Positions 30,732 to 41,002 of a stretch of 64,000 bases of DNA are shown piece by piece; position 1 is the first letter of the stretch, and every line of letters starts with the position of its first letter. A program made the position numbers and the translations under genes. This DNA comes from Malachius bipustulatus (lineage: Eukaryota; Arthropoda; Insecta; Coleoptera; Melyridae), in contig OU342633.1 of the NCBI GenBank assembly GCA_910589415.1, positions 55,236,404-55,300,403 on the forward strand, in the 5' to 3' direction. Under the pieces are notes generated by a model, which was not told the origin of the DNA, did not search any database, and saw only the letters and a list, made by a program, of their open reading frames with translations.

Positions 30732-32501
30732 TACGTAAAATATTATACGCTTTTGGTGAATAGAAGTATAAAGTGTAAGCAAATTGTTTCATTAAAGTTG
30801 AATATATCTGCGTTGCCCGGAATGTATACACCTTCATCTTTACCTTTTTGGAGTAGTACAAGTTCTAAGGGCAAACCTAAAAAGAAAATACTCTGTATAT
30901 ATAGTTTTTGACTTTAAAAATTGAATTTTGTAGTTTTTACCTTCAAAATGTTTCTTTAATAGGACTTCGTCTAGATTTTCGTTACTATGTCCGCTGTTTG
31001 AAATTGAATTTATTACCTCTTGCATGTTTGATAGTTTTACATCTCTTCTCTTTAGTTTTTGTTTTAGAGTTTTTACTTTTCTACGCAACAGTGTAACTCT
31101 GTTATCTGGAACATTGGTTTCAGAATCAACCAATATTCGATTTGGTGAACTTAACTGTGAAGATAAATCGATGCTCGTAGATGGTGAATCAACACCCATA
31201 CCCATATGAGGGCTAGGTTGATCAACATTTTCATTCTCAACATCTATACGGACATATTCTACAAAAAACAAACACTTTTCGTAACTATTTTCATATCAGG
31301 GAGGTTCAAATATTTTTACACTGTTAATTTTTTTCACTAATACATACGATTCGTTTTATTATCCTGCGAGGTTTAGAAACTTTTGGTATGAAAATATAGT
31401 AGGTACAGCATCAGGTTTTAATAACTTAGCGGTACATCCTGGTTTCGTTATGTAATCAGTTGCAAGAAAATGATCGCCACAAAGCTTGCTAGTTCTAGAT
31501 GGTGTCCAATTCTCCCGTCGAACTGCTTTTATCCATAACTCCAAGATGGCAGGTCGTTTAAATGGAAATCTATAAGAAATAAAAGTACTTATTTTAATCT
31601 CCTTTATAACATTGTTAATTCAGTATGTACCTATATTATTAACCCTATTTAAAGTGACTCAAAAAATGAGATGAAAATGGCAGCTAGGTGAAATAAATAG
31701 ATAGGTACTTTAGTGATAATATGATGAATACACATAAAATAATGTTGCATGTTGGTATTTATTATAGTCGACCATGAGATTTAATTTTTATGACTTGCAA
31801 CAATATATTTATATCAAAAATACAAAAATTGATAAAATGACAGAAGTCGTTGCGTTATATCTCTGCATGATGGTCCAACTATAACCGATTGAGATATAAA
31901 TAAATAATTAAAAAACTAAATAAATAAACTTATAGATATATGGGTAAACCCAATAATTGAGCCATGCAATAATAGGTTAAACGCTACAAATCTAAAATAT
32001 AAATATTTTTAACTGAAGGTAGGTACCTATATACTTACCCATGAAAAGATATTTTCCGTTTATCTTGCTCGTTTTTGCAGCCATAGGCAACACAATAAAT
32101 CACCATTGTTATTATTTATTATAACAAATTAAAACTAAAAACCATGCGACTTCAAAAAAACCACGTGCAGGCAGCAGCACAATTTCTTCCTTTTTTTTAA
32201 TGAACACACCGAGATATAAATAAAAACCAACCAACGTCACACCAAGTATAACCAGTTAAGATTCAAAGTATTTGTTTCTTTTTCAGAAAATAAACCCCAA
32301 GCTATTTAATTTTCACTTGAAAGATAATTTAAGCACCTGCAAGTACAAACACCAAATTGCTTGTAAACGAGTAGAACAGAAAGAGGCTACCGTAACGCAG
32401 GCTATCTCTCTTTCGTTTGCCCCTGACACAGATCTCGCTACTACAGAGCACGATCGTCACCGTTCCAGGTACGTATACGTTTGTAATTCATTGGCCTGTT
32501 A

Positions 32502-32830
32502 TGAATGTTTGGATTCCCGCTGCTGCTGACAAGACGTGTTTATTTATTTATTAGATTTGGAAGTTATTAATATTATGTTAGTCGTGGTGGTACTCGTGGT
32601 AGAGAATAAATAATTTTGCAAGACTTTAATTTGGTTTGGTATTAATAAAGTGTGAGACCCATGGTATAATAAACCCTTTATTATACTTATTTATTATCCC
32701 ATGTGTGAGACCAGTAACAATATGACTTGGCAGTGGCAGACTGGCGAGAATCATGAAAATGGCTGCCATCATAAGAAAAGGGTTGGTAAATCCGGTATAG
32801 AAATGAAGCAACAACTATTTAAGAGACCTT
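32502..32830. other. Short AT-rich gap before the coiled-coil gene
   Basis: No coding signal. It may hold the 3' end of the minus-strand coiled-coil gene; AATAAA motifs on the minus strand occur near 32665-32690. Confidence 0.35.
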
Positions 32831-33073
32831 AAACACAAATTTTGTCTTTATAGTTATTTAATAAATATGTAGGCACTTGGAAAATATTACAATCATACAA
32901 AATTACAAAAATATCCTAGTAACATAAAAATTTAACAATTCTCATTCAAAAATTATAAAAAAAAAAACGGAACTAATTCTCGTCCTCAATGTCAAAAGTG
33001 GTCGATTTGTATAAAAACAGGCGATAACGAATGCGAAATTCGCTCCGTTGCATTGAGCGGATTCTTCATCAAA

Positions 33074-33660
33074 GACACGTTCTCTGAAAAATAAAAATAT
33101 CATCCTCATTACTGAAAGAACAGAATTATTATTAGCCTAAATAATTATTACTTATTCAAAAATATGGGGGACAAAATAAATCTTTTCATGAAATGCTTAA
33201 TTCAACTCACCGGAGCCAGAAACGGTAACGTCCGCACCTTGCAGACGGAGATATATAGGATCCTTGAAATCCTAGGGCTCCTCTATTGTGTCATCGTCAA
33301 ATGTTACGTTGAAAATATAATCCAGTTGATCTTTTAGACTCAGAACTTTTTCCTGTTCTTCCGAAAGTTTCGCTTGGAGGTCTGAAATCTTCTCATTTTT
33401 TAACTGAAGCTCTTGTCTTAATAACGTCATTTCTGACGTCATAGAATCAATTCGACCTTGAGTCTCAACGTTCTCTGAAAAATAAAAATATCATCCTCAT
33501 TACTGAAAGAACAGAATTATTAGCCTAAATAATTATTACTTATTCAAAAATATGGGGGACAAAATAAATCTTTTCATGAAATGCTTAATTCAACTCACTG
33601 GAGCCAGAAACGGTAACGTCCGCACCTTGCAGCCGGAGATACATACCCTTGAAATCCTCG
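33074..33660 (-). repeat. Tandem duplication of an intron and exon boundary
   Basis: 33080-33260 and 33472-33650 match almost base for base, from the acceptor side (GTTCTCTGAAAAATAAAAAT on the plus strand) through the intron to the end of the upstream exon (GCCAGAAACGGTAACGTCC). A segment including the 3' part of the coiled-coil exon was duplicated in tandem. The copy at 33214-33271 lies after the stop codon and is now untranslated. Confidence 0.85.
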
Positions 33661-34475
33661 AGCTCCTCATGTTTGACTCCCAAGTTTTTGGTAGTCTCGG
33701 ACAGTTGTTCTTCCAGAGTCAGAACTTTTTCCTGTTCTTTCATGAGTTTCGCTTCGAGGTGTTGAGACTTCTTGGACTCTTGCTCTTGGACTTTCAAGAG
33801 ATCTTTGTACATTGTCACAGCGTCTTGCAGTGTATGCTGTTGCTGTGAAATCGTCCCATTTTTTAACTGAAGCTCTTCTGTTAATAACTTCGTTTTTGAC
33901 GTCATCGAAGCGATTTGACGCTGTAAATTATCAATTTCAAGTTGTTGGGAGAGCTCGACTGCTTCGAGTTTCTTGTTTTTCTCTTGCAACGATTGCAACA
34001 GTTTCTTCTGATCTTCTTTTTCATCATCTTCCGATGAACTGTCACTAGTTATGATGATAGGAACGTTTTCTACTTTATTATTTTGTTCTTCCTCGTATTT
34101 CTGTTTTAAATTTCTCAGGGCAATTTTATTCTGTTGCACTTTCTCTTCGATGGCTTTCAGCTGGCTCTTCCATGTGTTATCGTTCATTTCGATGATCTCT
34201 TTGTAGCCTTTAATGATGCGATTACGATCTTCGAGATTATCCTGCTCGAACTTGAGCCGTTGCTGTTCGAGGAGATCGGTCAGATGGGAAACCCTGTTCT
34301 TGTAATCTTCCAGATCGGCACACACTTCAGCAGGCGCTTCAACGTGACTCGCTGTGTTCTGTAGGTAAAGGGAGAAACGATCATTTTTATGAGAGACCGC
34401 CGGCTTTTTCTCTTCAACGATGATACTCTGCGCGACCGCCGAAAAATTTAAGACGTGCTGAGTCTCATCGAACAT
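33272..34475 (-). CDS. Coiled-coil protein of unknown function
   Basis: Two coding exons are supported: 34475-33599 and 33474-33272 (acceptor TTTTTATTTTTCAG, donor GTGAGT, phase 1), giving 359 residues with TAG at 33274. A third, non-coding exon probably starts at 33083 behind an identical acceptor. The frame also opens at a TTG (34484), but the first ATG is at 34475. The protein is almost wholly charged heptads (HLTDLLEQQRLKFEQ, EEQEKVLSLKDQL) with an acidic serine patch SDSSSEDDEKED near residue 165; there is no signal peptide, membrane segment or enzyme motif. The last 58 residues (RIDSMTSEMTLLRQELQLKN) repeat an earlier segment (ASMTSKTKLLTEELQLKNG), showing a tandem exon duplication. I do not recognise the family. 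It may be expressed or a recently duplicated pseudogene; intact splice sites and long heptads favour a real gene. Confidence 0.65.
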
Positions 34476-34665
34476 TTCGAACAATAAGGCCTCAAAGTGT
34501 CATCCTTGCCCTAATATGTGTATTCGAACATTATGCGCTCGAACAGGCAGCTCGCTTCTCCGTCGGACACACGACGATCGAGCGCAATCATATAATACGA
34601 ATACACGTATTAGGGCAAGGATGACACTTTGAGGCCTTATTGTTCGAAATGTTCGACGAGACTCA
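34459..34665. repeat. Palindrome P1 at the start of the coiled-coil gene
   Basis: Arms contain AAGGCCTCAAAGTGTCATCC and GCCCTAATA...GTGTATTCG, inverted around a centre near 34560. The inverted similarity goes on outward into the first codons of the coiled-coil gene (GTTCGAAATGTTCGA on both sides), so the 5' end of that gene exists twice in opposite orientation, about 170 bp apart. Confidence 0.8.
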
Positions 34666-35504
34666 TGGTAGGCGAGCGATGTGGTGAGAATAAAGGTTAT
34701 CGACCTGATTTAATGCAGCAAAGCTGTGACTGCTGTGAGAGACGCGAGTGGAAAAAGTGGGATGGCATGTGAGGGGTGTTTTGGAAGACTAAACAACAGA
34801 ATTACCAGAAAAAAAACCGGTAAATATGTACATTAGCGGCATGGGTATGGGTATAGGGAGAAATGGCTTATACTATCGGATAGCTTGTGTCTCGAGTATC
34901 AAGGTACCATTGAATTTTTGCGCCGGCAAGTAATAGTCGAGATATAAGGCCTCAAAGTGTCATCCTTGCCCTAATACGTGTATTCGAATATTATGCGCTC
35001 GAACAGGCAGCTCGCTTCTCTGTCGGACACACAACAATCGAGCGCAATCATATGTACGAATACACGTATTAGGGCAAGGATGACACTTTAAGGCCTTATT
35101 TCTCGACTTTTACTTGCCGGCGCAAAAATTCAATGGTACCTTGATACTCCTAGGGCCAGTTGCACAAACGTTAATTAAAGATTTGTCAGATAATTACTGA
35201 TTTTAAATTGCAAATTTTGAAAATATGATGAATATTCTCAGTGGTCTTTTATTTTTAATCGGTAATTAACTCTTCTAAAAGGGTCTAAAAGTTTATTTCC
35301 AGCAATATCAGACCAACATTTTGATAATACAGGGCATTTTAAAATCAGTAATTATCTGGCAGATCTGTATTAACGTTTGTGCAACCGGACCCTAGAGACA
35401 CAAGCTATCCGATAGTATAAGCCATTTCGCCCTATACCCATACCCATGCCGCTAATGTACATATTTATCGTTTTTTTTTTCTTACCACACCGCTCGCCTA
35501 CCAT
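34661..35504. repeat. Large inverted duplication with palindrome P2 at its centre
   Basis: ATGGTAGGCGAGCG (34664) and CGCTCGCCTACCAT (35491) mark the outer ends. The arms then share ATGTACATTAGCGGCATGGG, GGCTTATACTATCGGATAGC and ACCATTGAATTTTTGCGCCG. The centre (34944-35099) is a second copy of the P1 palindrome. The left arm has about 120 bp near 34690-34810 not seen on the right; the right arm has a 240-bp MITE not seen on the left. Confidence 0.8.
35153..35392. mobile_element. 240-bp MITE with GGGCC ends
   Basis: GGGCCAGTTGCACAAACGTT and its imperfect complement AACGTTTGTGCAACCGGACCC form the ends, flanked by TA (35151-35152 and 35393-35394). The opposite arm of the surrounding inverted duplication reads straight through at GATACTCGAGACAC (about 34893-34906), an empty site. 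Confidence 0.8.
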
Positions 35505-35861
35505 AAGCTGTCTAAATCTAAACGAGAATAAGGATAAATACTTACCTATAATAACTACCTAACAAAGACTGGTGCAAATAAATTCAATTTGTGATTTGTG
35601 TTGTAGAAAACTTTAAAACATCAACTTTTTTTGTAATTGCGATACGATGATATCAAATCAAGGAATGATAACGATAAGAGGATGAGATAGGACACCATAC
35701 AACACTTACAAGAACCAAATACAAGAATGAATATGAATGAAACTTCTGAAACTGAATCTGAATTCTGATGGAATTTACCCATTAGCCCATCTGCAGATAT
35801 TGATAGCAAATACACTAGACTATTAATACGTCCAACTCCGGCAATTTTACATGCATTTCGA
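35505..35861. other. Intergenic DNA, nothing recognised
   Basis: AT-rich, no coding similarity and no repeat boundary. Confidence 0.45.
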
Positions 35862-35869
35862 AGGCAGCC

Positions 35870-36290
35870 TAGGGAACCTGCATTACCGTTTTACTAGGGT
35901 AGCGCATTCACTTTTTGACGTTTACTAAACACGGTTATGATTGAACAGCTGGATGTCATATTTTTGGCACATTTGGTCACAGGCGTAGGTATCAAGTGGA
36001 AAAGAGCGAAGTTTGAAAAAATGAAACAAAATAATAACACGAATAGAAATCGAGGAATCCTGTTTCAGTGGGTTTATAGGATCTACGAAGCTGTAGACTT
36101 TAGTATCTAACACATAGTTACTGAGAAAAATGCGTTTTAATACGCAGACTTAATAACAAATTATGTGAATTTTTTAGACAGTTGTACGTTCATGGAAAAT
36201 CTGACGTTTATGAAGTCAAATTTGACATTCCCAACTTTTTGTGAGAATGAGAATGCGCTACCCTAGTAAAGCGGTAATACAGGTTCCCTA
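35870..36290. mobile_element. hAT-like MITE (421 bp) with 8-bp TSD
   Basis: Ends TAGGGAACCTGCATTACCG are inverted, running about 40 bp inward (to ACTAGGGTAGCGCATTC). A perfect 8-bp duplication AGGCAGCC lies at 35862-35869 and 36291-36298. The 8-bp TSD and TAGGG ends are typical of hAT elements. No transposase. The same outer sequence encloses a longer element at 41003-42596. Confidence 0.9.
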
Positions 36291-36298
36291 AGGCAGCC

Positions 36299-37565
36299 GC
36301 TGTGGCAGCGCCATTTAGTGTCGCGAGTTGTAACTAACACACTGCACCATAGTGATGTGCAACAGATAACAGTATCGAGTAGATATTGATACATTAGTCA
36401 CAAGTATCTGATACGTTGAGTTGATTACTTGATTACTTTTGCTTGCTTGATACTTAATCATTATACCCAGACCCCGGACCCGATATTTCTCTATGGGATC
36501 GTTGAGTACCTACTGACTAGTTATGCAAGGCTACTTCGGTCCTCTAAGAAAATTAAAAAAAGTAAAAATTTCAAGCTAGAAAACAAAAAAGGAATAATTA
36601 TTATAGGTATACTATACTTGACTCTTTAAAAATTATAAGTAATAGCATAATAATTATCAAATAAAAATGTAAATATGTAACTGTATTACATATAATGAAA
36701 AAATACTTGAGATGGAATGTGAAATAAGCAAAAAAAAATTTTTTCATTTACTTCAGTCTTGTAAGAAAAAAAAAATGAAGATACCTACATAGGTATACGT
36801 ACCGAACCGAAGTACGGACAGAGATGCAATACAAGATACAAGGCCATATGGGCTAAAACATCACGTGGAACAAGGAACTTATGATTATACATAATTCAGT
36901 TCCAGCACTCCAGGAGCAGGAGTTTATAGTAGAGATACCGTTCCGAGGGTCAGGGTATGCGTGTCGCGATTACGGCTCCGCTCCAGTCGGCGATGTGGCT
37001 ATGGCTAAACAGTTCCAAAATACCGGTACATATTTTGTCGCGGTATTTTTCTGTCGCGCGGTACCAGTTGGATTGGAACGGTCGTACTCTTCGGTAACAG
37101 TATTTCCCATCTCTATTCCGGGCCCAGTAGAACAACTGTAGCGGTCCTCGAGCCGCCAGGTTCGCTAGCGTCGCCTCGCTGCCGGTTTTCAGTCGAAGTT
37201 GGACGTATTATAGTCTAGCGTATTTGTTGATAGGTATATGATTTTGATGAGAATGAAGAACGAGAAGAGGAAATTCAACTTAAAACTCAAACTCTCAAAC
37301 TGGACTGGAAAGTGGAAATACTGGAATGGAACCTCTGGAACTGTAGCTAGCAGGACTAGGAACAAAACAAGAAAGAACGCAAGGCGTGCATGTGCCATGA
37401 CTACCATGTGCATTGTGCATTGTGTTGTGCAAGGACGACCCAAAGAGAATTAACTAAACTAGAGAGGACGAGAGGAGTTAATCTGTAGTAAAAAATTGGC
37501 AACAAAATAGCGCCCTCCTCCAACCTGGCAAGAACTAATCTTAGCCGGCACACAAACCATGCATA
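36299..37565. other. Intergenic DNA, no gene recognised
   Basis: Open frames at 36881-37141 and 37189-37443 have no family resemblance and simple composition. I see no terminal repeats or coding exon. Confidence 0.4.
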
Positions 37566-37572
37566 CTGTAAG

Positions 37573-38616
37573 CAAATACCTTAAAATATTAATACCGGAC
37601 ACTTCCTTTCAAAACCTCCGTCCATTTTTACAGCGCCCTCATGCAGGAACTGGGGACACTAAAGCTGTTTTTAAATTCAAAGTTAGGTAACTTTTCACGG
37701 TTTTTGACAGCTGCAGTCAATCATAATCATTAATAATTTGTCATTAGTAATTATTGAACGTTTTAGTTTCAAGTATAATTTCAATTTAAAGTTACTCTCA
37801 AAGCATTATATCAGCGGATAATTTTGTTGGGTACCAGTTAAATAGGCATTTATAATGTACCGGTGTATTAAAGTGAACATAGGTATTACGTCTGGAAAAT
37901 ATGTGCTGTGTGCTGTGTGCGGTTGCTCCGACTGGATTGTTAAGCATGTCCAGATCTTTCCACGGTGTTCCAAGCAGGAATAAAGAATTATGTATAAAGT
38001 TAACTTTAGAAGACGCGTAAATAAACTTGTTAATATTTTATAACTATATGCTGATGGAAATAGGAACAAGAAATAGGTTATATAATAACATCGATGAGTG
38101 ACGAAATTTTGAAAAAGTGTGGAGTGTCGAAGCCGATTTCTCACCATATTATTTTGTACTGATCATTTTAAAGAGGAAAATTTTGTTAATCCAGGAAATA
38201 ATAGACCTTTAAAACTGCAAGGAAGCACATTATTGGAATTGCGGCAAATAAAAGGCTTACACTTAGGTATATTTATAGCGATTCAATCTTTTTGAAATAT
38301 ACCTACCTACCTAAAGATATTAATATTGTGTGTAATAGTAGTGATTATTGTTAGGTAATATAATAAACATATTGAAAACTTTGTTGTTTATTATTGTTGT
38401 ATTATAATTCTTCGTCCCAATTTCCTCCGTCTATTCCGTCTAATTAATTTTAAGAGCTTTTCTATTCAGCGTTGATATTTAAAACTCCCGCTATGTTTCA
38501 CCAAATTTAATTTTTAGTGTCCCCAGTTCATGCTTGGCGGCGCTGCTAAAATGGACGCAACCTGTTGCAATGCTATAGGTATAGGAGTGTCCGGTATTAT
38601 TATTTTAGCGTATTTG
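37573..38616 (+). mobile_element. Second THAP-bearing inverted-repeat element
   Basis: The ends are about 100-bp inverted repeats: AATACCGGACACT, GTCCATTTT with CAGCGCC, and AACTGGGGACACTAAA occur in order on the left (37590-37670) and inverted on the right (38515-38600). Flanks CTGTAAG (37566-37572) and CCGTAAG (38617-38623) agree at 6 of 7 positions, so a 7-8 bp TSD is likely. Inside lies a decayed THAP zinc finger. The ends differ from those of the P-type element at 28371, so this is a separate family. Confidence 0.7.
37896..38260 (+). pseudogene. Decayed THAP-domain exon
   Basis: Fragments in changing frames follow the order of a THAP domain: CAVCGCSDW and HVQIFP near 37900-37955, then KPISHHI, LCTDHFKEENFVNPGNNR and LKLQGSTLL at 38130-38240. 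The CX2C and CX2H pairs are still visible. Stops and frameshifts at about 37980-38110 destroy the middle. Confidence 0.65.
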
Positions 38617-38788
38617 CCGTAAGCCAGTCATCACTCATCAGTGATGCAAAAATACGGTATTTTATTTTTTTTGTATTATACAGCGTATAATACGGTTTAA
38701 AATACCGTATAATACAAATTTGAAGGTTACCAAAAATTACGGTCACTTGTCAGCTGTCTCCTGTCATTGATCAATTCATTATCCAGAC

Positions 38789-40198
38789 CACGATACACAT
38801 ACACGGTATGCCGATAGACGATGACGCGCAGGCTGCGTTCCGGTCTTGTGACGTCACGTGGATCAGATATTACACATGAGATTGCTCATATCTATTTTAT
38901 TGTTGGAAATAAGTAAATAATTTTTTGTACACATTGCTTTTATGGCTATTTCTGATATTCGGTTAGAGGTGAAGGTGGAGATTTATGCTATATTTAATCA
39001 AAATCATAGGTTAATTATTTAAAAGGGAATATTTTAAAGAAATATAGGATATAAATAATATGGTGTCCCAGCTTATTTGAAGCGGTCTCTGTAGGCGAAA
39101 CGATAAATTTTGAATTTTGCAAATTCAAGCACAGAATCACAATGGCCATAATTTAAAATTATTTTGGAGCATACAGAGTGTCCCATATGACAGTGGCATA
39201 TCAAAGTTATGTTTTTTTTAATGGAATGCTCCTAGGTTATTGCATTTTTAGATTGTCTGAGAAGAGAAAATAAGATTGTCTTTTACAGTTGGTGTTTAAA
39301 TTCAAAAGTTTTTGAATTATAAACAAGTGAAAATCGTCATTTTCAAGTTCAAGACCCTATACAACGAAAACGGCTGAAGATAGAGAAAAACGGCTTATAT
39401 ATGTCCCTATTTTAACTTTTCATGAACTATCCTATCATGTAGATGAAATGTTTCTACAGGGTGATAAAAAATTTGAAAAATTCTGAGATTTATTCTCCAC
39501 GTGTCACCAAATAAAAAAATTAAAGGAAGTACAAATGTTTCTATACCATAGGATAGTACATAAAAAGTTAAAATAGGGACATGTAAACCGTTTTTCTCTA
39601 TCTTGAACCGTTTTCGTCTTACAGGGTCTTGAACTTTAAAAATGACGATTTTCACTTGTTTATAATTCAAAAACTTCTGAATTTAAACACCAACTGTAAA
39701 AGCCAATCTTATTTTCTCTTCTCAGACAATCTAAAAATACAATAACCTAGGAGCATTCCATTAAAAAAAACATAACTTTGATATGCCACTGTCATATGGG
39801 ACACTCTGTATACTCCAAAATAATTTTAAATTATGGCCATTGTGATTCTGTGCTTGAATTTGCAAAATTTTTTGGGAAAAAATGTATCGTTTCGCCTACT
39901 AAGACCGCTTCGAATAAGCTGGGACACCATATTTATATCCTATATTTCTTTAAAATATTCCCTTTTAAATAATTAACCTATGATTATGATTAAATATAGC
40001 ATAAATCTCCACCTCTACCTTTTACCCGAATATCAGAAATAGCCATAAAAGCAATGTGTACTAAAAATTATTTACTTATTTCTAACAATAAAATAGATAT
40101 GAGCAATCTCATGTGTAATATCTGGTCCACGTGACGTCATTGCGCAGTAGTTGACCAAAATAGAAAACGCTATCGGCATACCGTGTATATGTATCGTG
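38789..40198. mobile_element. Giant foldback element (1410 bp) with 8-bp TSD
   Basis: A perfect 8-bp duplication ATCCAGAC (38781-38788 and 40199-40206) flanks inverted ends CACGATACACATACACGGTA. The arms of about 690 bp pair along almost their whole length (for example GGTGTCCCAGCTTATT with AATAAGCTGGGACACC, and GTGTCCCATATGACAGTGGC with its complement). Only a short centre near 39440-39520 is unpaired. No coding sequence. Confidence 0.9.
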
Positions 40199-40206
40199 AT
40201 CCAGAC

Positions 40207-40994
40207 TACAAATTCTTAACCAAGCTTTTATTTTTGTTATTTGAGAAAGAGGGATCTTCCTCTTCCTCTTCCTCTTTTCCTTCGGTCTTATCTTAACTGT
40301 GTAGATAAGACAAATTCGTTCCACTCCGATAATTATTGGCTTATCCAGCCTATCCTAAACAAGCTCATCCAGCCAGCCACACACTTGATAAATAGTTAAA
40401 TAGACGAACACACTTACCTTTTAATCAGAAATTCAGGCCGAATCAGCAGGAGTCAAATAAATAACAGGGAACTTCGAAAATACAAGTTTTTTTCATTTTA
40501 AATTCATAAACTTATAATTAGAAGCCATATCAAAACACCTACCTAGTACCAGTACTACCTATGTAATTATAAAGGAATTCCTACCGAGATACCTACCGCT
40601 GTTTGTTTTTTGCTACATTTTTGAAAAATCATGAAATATAATCATGATATGGATTGCTTTTCAACTTCATTGGTCAGATCTGAATGTTATGAACTGCATC
40701 CTGATCTTCTCACGATTGATTTCCATTCCATATTCATCTTCACTTCTTTCATCTTACAGCTCTCTACAACGGTTCGTTTTCTGGTGGACTTTTGATTCAA
40801 TCAAAATCTGAATTAAATTTCAATTTCGGGTTTTTGGCACGTAACATTTCACTTATTTACGCTTACGATTGATTTTAGCTTTTGATTGTTTCCTATTTTT
40901 GTTCTTTATAGTAATTTATCCATGGTAACCAGAATGCCAGGGGTAGTTAGTTCCAGCCAGCTGGATGGAGGAGGGAGGAGGGTGCTGTACTGTT
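40207..40994. other. Intergenic DNA, nothing recognised
   Basis: AT-rich with short CTTCCT and AAGAGG tracts near 40255. No domain or repeat boundary was found. Confidence 0.45.
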
Positions 40995-41002
40995 GCCAGA
41001 TT

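Larger units (their letters stand above)
29160..32106 (-). pseudogene. P-element-like THAP transposase, broken
   Basis: Exon 1 (32106-32039) starts MVIYCVAYGC, the first Cys pair of the THAP zinc finger. Exon 2 (31569 to about 31360) gives FPFKRPAILELWIKAVRREN, SRTSKLCGDHF and LKPDAVPTIF, completing a C2CH THAP domain (CX4C...CX2H). Exon 3 (31258-30941) gives a basic coiled coil (LRRKVKTLKQKLKRRD). Just before the LINE, KQFAYTLYFYSPKAYNILR matches the conserved region after the coiled coil of THAP9/P transposases. After the LINE come LNCEPGILSEVLEFL and DSMSIRKQVLWD, also conserved there, then GKFFGNVNYG one base out of frame. Frameshifts near 29460 and 29295, a stop at the end of exon 2, and the LINE make it non-functional. 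Confidence 0.8.
28371..32493 (-). mobile_element. P-superfamily (THAP) DNA transposon, 4.1 kb
   Basis: A perfect 8-bp TSD GCCTGTTA flanks the element (28363-28370 and 32494-32501). Ends CAATGAATTACAAACGTATA are inverted, with weaker similarity for about 110 bp inward (to about 28480 and 32380). An 8-bp TSD and a THAP-domain transposase are the hallmarks of the P superfamily. The gene runs on the minus strand from 32106 and is broken. Within it sits a LINE copy (29500-30731), 1.2 kb long. The catalytic C-terminal portion of a P transposase is not recognisable between 28371 and 29160, so this copy is a deletion derivative. Confidence 0.85.

Noticed and set aside
32272..32529. 87-residue plus-strand frame
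   Set aside because: It overlaps the right terminal inverted repeat of the P-type transposon and shows no family similarity.
33552..34364. Plus-strand frames such as 33552-33848 and 34134-34364
   Set aside because: They are antisense to the coiled-coil exon; long coiled coils often leave an open opposite strand.
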